DNA of 44,480 nucleotides, taken from contig WLMW01000005.1 in the NCBI GenBank assembly GCA_009700025.1, forward strand, positions 1 to 44,480. Direction: 5' to 3'. Both the position numbers and the translations under genes were made by a program. This document shows, piece by piece, positions 43,010-44,480 of the stretch; position 1 is the first letter of the stretch, and each line of letters begins with the position of its first letter. The stretch comes from Actinomycetota bacterium. GTDB taxonomy: Bacteria > Actinomycetota > Actinomycetes > Nanopelagicales > Nanopelagicaceae. The notes under the pieces were generated by a model that worked only from the letters and a program-made list of their open reading frames with translations, did not search any database and was not told where the DNA came from.

Positions 43010-43695
43010 TGACATTGGTTATGGTTGTCGATGACGACCAAGACCTTTCAGAGATGCTCGGAATTGTTTTAACCGGAGCAGGAATTGATGTCGACCTTGT
43101 CAGTCGCGGAGATGAGGCTCTGGAAGTTTTTCGAAACAATCCACCAGACTTAGTTTTACTCGATGTCATGTTGCCGGGATTAAATGGAATTGAAGTTTGT
43201 AGATTGATTCGTGCTGAATCGATGGTGCCAATCATCATGCTCAGTGCAAAAAGTGATTCATATGATGTAGTTCTTGGCCTTGAGGCTGGTGCAGATGATT
43301 ACATTGTTAAACCATTTAAGCATCCGTCAGAACTTGTTGCACGAATTCGAACAAGGTTGCGCCGCACTAATACTGATATTTCAGGTCTCTTGACCATAGG
43401 AGATCTTGCAATTGATGTGACTGCGCATCAAGTCCTTAGAGCTGGCAAACAGATCGCATTGACTCGACTTGAGTTTGACTTGCTTGTTGCACTTGCTAAG
43501 GAGCCTGGTCGCGTTTTTTCACGTGATGCCCTGCTCACTGAAGTTTGGGGCTACCGTCACTCAACTGATACCCGCTTGGTAAATGTACATGTGCAAAGAT
43601 TACGTGCGAAAATCGAACATGATGCAGAGCGCCCAGAAATTGTAGTAACCATCCGTGGTGTTGGGTATAAAGCAGGAGTGATGGGCGGTTCCTAG
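43009..43695 (+). CDS. mtrA: Two-component response regulator MtrA
   Basis: 228 residues: a receiver domain with acidic VDDDQD pocket, phosphorylation site Asp52 (LLLDVMLPG) and the lysine in DDYIVKPFKHPSELVARI, then an OmpR/PhoB winged helix with RVFSRDALLTEVWGYRHS and TRLVNVHVQRLRAKIE. High conservation to actinobacterial MtrA, and the order sahH-mtrA-mtrB, support the name. MtrA controls cell division, wall metabolism and osmotic responses. It overlaps ahcY by one base; the mtrB GTG follows its stop by three bases. Confidence 0.94.
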   Translation: MTLVMVVDDDQDLSEMLGIVLTGAGIDVDLVSRGDEALEVFRNNPPDLVLLDVMLPGLNGIEVCRLIRAESMVPIIMLSAKSDSYDVVLGLEAGADDYIVKPFKHPSELVARIRTRLRRTNTDISGLLTIGDLAIDVTAHQVLRAGKQIALTRLEFDLLVALAKEPGRVFSRDALLTEVWGYRHSTDTRLVNVHVQRLRAKIEHDAERPEIVVTIRGVGYKAGVMGGS

Positions 43696-43698
43696 ATA

Positions 43699-44480
43699 GT
43701 GAACCCATATTTCTTTAGATTCCGTAATTCACTTGCACTGAAAGTAATTGTCTCTACTGTTTTACTTTCTGTTGGTGTTATCTATATTGCAGGATCAGCG
43801 TTAAATTCTCAGCTATCGGCAGGAATTAAAAAAGTAAACCGACAATCTTCAATAGTTGAGGCCCGATCTACAATTTTTAGTGCACAGTATCGCCTATTAT
43901 TAGTACAAGGCGAAAATAATGCTGCTGTTAGAAAAGTTATCAGTAACGTGATTTCATCGGCTACATCTCTTACCTCTAATGAAAATGCGCGAGAAGTTGT
44001 TTTTCTGAGAAGCCCGGGAAACACTAAGTCAATAGATTATGAAATTACTTCAAACCTAGTTGACCCCTCTTCAATACCAGATTTCTTGAGCACAAAAGTT
44101 CGTAAAAGTTCCGATATTGGTATTAGTTATGTGAAAATTCAATATATAAGTGGCTTGCAGATTCCAGGACTTGCAATAGGCCAAAAAATTTCAATTCCTA
44201 ATGCAGGTCAGTATGAGATGTACATGATTTTTTCATTAGCAAATCAAAATACAACCTTAAAATTAATCCAAAGATATTTATTTCTTACAGGAATTGCATT
44301 AATTCTTTTGATTGGTTTAATAACTTGGCTCGTAATCAGACAAGTTGTACGACCGGTTCGACATGCAGCACTTGTAGCAACTCAATTTACAGCTGGTAAC
44401 TTTTCAGAGCGCCTAGAGGTTCGTTCCCAAGATGAAATTGCAAAGTTGGGTAAAGCATTTAATGAGATGGCTGAGTCTCT
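43699..44480 (+). CDS. mtrB: Sensor histidine kinase MtrB, 3' end missing
   Basis: 260 codons are present from the GTG at 43699; the kinase core lies beyond the right edge. The translation shows an N-terminal TM helix (about residues 10-32, IVSTVLLSVGVIYIA), an extracellular sensor domain of about 150 residues, a second TM helix (about 195-215) and the beginning of a HAMP domain (VRPVRHAALVATQFTAGNFS, then DEIAKLGKAFNEMAES). This is the MtrB layout, and it directly follows mtrA. It would phosphorylate MtrA Asp52. Confidence 0.9.
   Translation, partial: MNPYFFRFRNSLALKVIVSTVLLSVGVIYIAGSALNSQLSAGIKKVNRQSSIVEARSTIFSAQYRLLLVQGENNAAVRKVISNVISSATSLTSNENAREVVFLRSPGNTKSIDYEITSNLVDPSSIPDFLSTKVRKSSDIGISYVKIQYISGLQIPGLAIGQKISIPNAGQYEMYMIFSLANQNTTLKLIQRYLFLTGIALILLIGLITWLVIRQVVRPVRHAALVATQFTAGNFSERLEVRSQDEIAKLGKAFNEMAES

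Noticed and set aside
1-44480. CRISPR arrays, tRNA/rRNA genes, insertion sequences, prophage or toxin-antitoxin genes
   Set aside because: None seen; coding genes with clear families fill almost the entire window and the gaps are too short.

Overview
The window looks like a compact, fairly low-GC genome of a small free-living actinobacterium. Freshwater or marine Nanopelagicales (acI-like, e.g. Planktophila/Nanopelagicus) is my best guess. This rests on actinobacterial hallmarks seen here: a WhiB protein, mycothiol deacetylase MshB, MtrA/MtrB, AccD5/AccE-type acyl-CoA carboxylase, and DUF3117, DUF3107, DUF3499 and DUF5719 proteins. Genes are tightly packed, with one-base or four-base start/stop overlaps. 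No gene-free stretch exceeds about 130 bases. I see no tRNA, rRNA, CRISPR array, insertion sequence or prophage. From memory, several blocks match conserved gene order in Mycobacterium tuberculosis (around Rv3246-Rv3308, Rv1201-Rv1232, Rv3206-Rv3211 and Rv1170-Rv1178), here brought together.

Layout. 1-5942 (minus): acyl-CoA carboxylase operon accD, accE, maf, accA, followed by purine nucleoside phosphorylase and a phosphosugar mutase cut by the left edge. 5961-8335 (plus): birA, purK, purE. 8336-11169 (minus): LytR-type ligase, UDP-glucose dehydrogenase, CoA-binding protein. 11206-15076 (plus): glycosyltransferase, Wzm/Wzt-type ABC exporter, secreted SpoIID protein; with the preceding block this forms an envelope polysaccharide module. 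15056-15973 (minus): dapD. 16004-22203 (plus): LOG protein, SRPBCC protein, a lone sigma region 4, DUF3117, pepA, O-methyltransferase, HtrA, TatB, Mrp. 22174-23942 (minus): MgtE/CBS protein and DUF1003. 23965-26347 (plus): EamA transporter, PHP phosphoesterase, MarC. 26344-28587 (minus): TetR, DUF3107, DEAD-box helicase. 28679-30995 (plus): MoeZ, MshB, small membrane protein. 30992-32556 (minus): SH3-like small protein and CysRS-like enzyme. 32652-35055 (plus): ferredoxin, dapC, sugar nucleotidyltransferase. 35184-44480 (plus): WhiB, giant glycosyltransferase, DUF5719, DUF3499, phosphomannomutase, SAH hydrolase, MtrA and a truncated MtrB.

The strongest regulatory signal is a recurrent TAnnnT hexamer (often TAGCCT, TAGGCT or TAACCT) placed exactly 6-7 bases before the start codon of at least 15 genes, which implies widespread leaderless transcription. 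At two divergent gene pairs the two -10 hexamers overlap each other on opposite strands. Other points worth checking are a 7Fe-type ferredoxin lacking one cysteine ligand of its 3Fe-4S cluster, a perfect 14-base palindrome inside the whiB promoter, and an unusual CysRS-type enzyme beside mshB. I did not find an obvious new defence, mobile or secondary-metabolite system; most of the window is conserved core genome.
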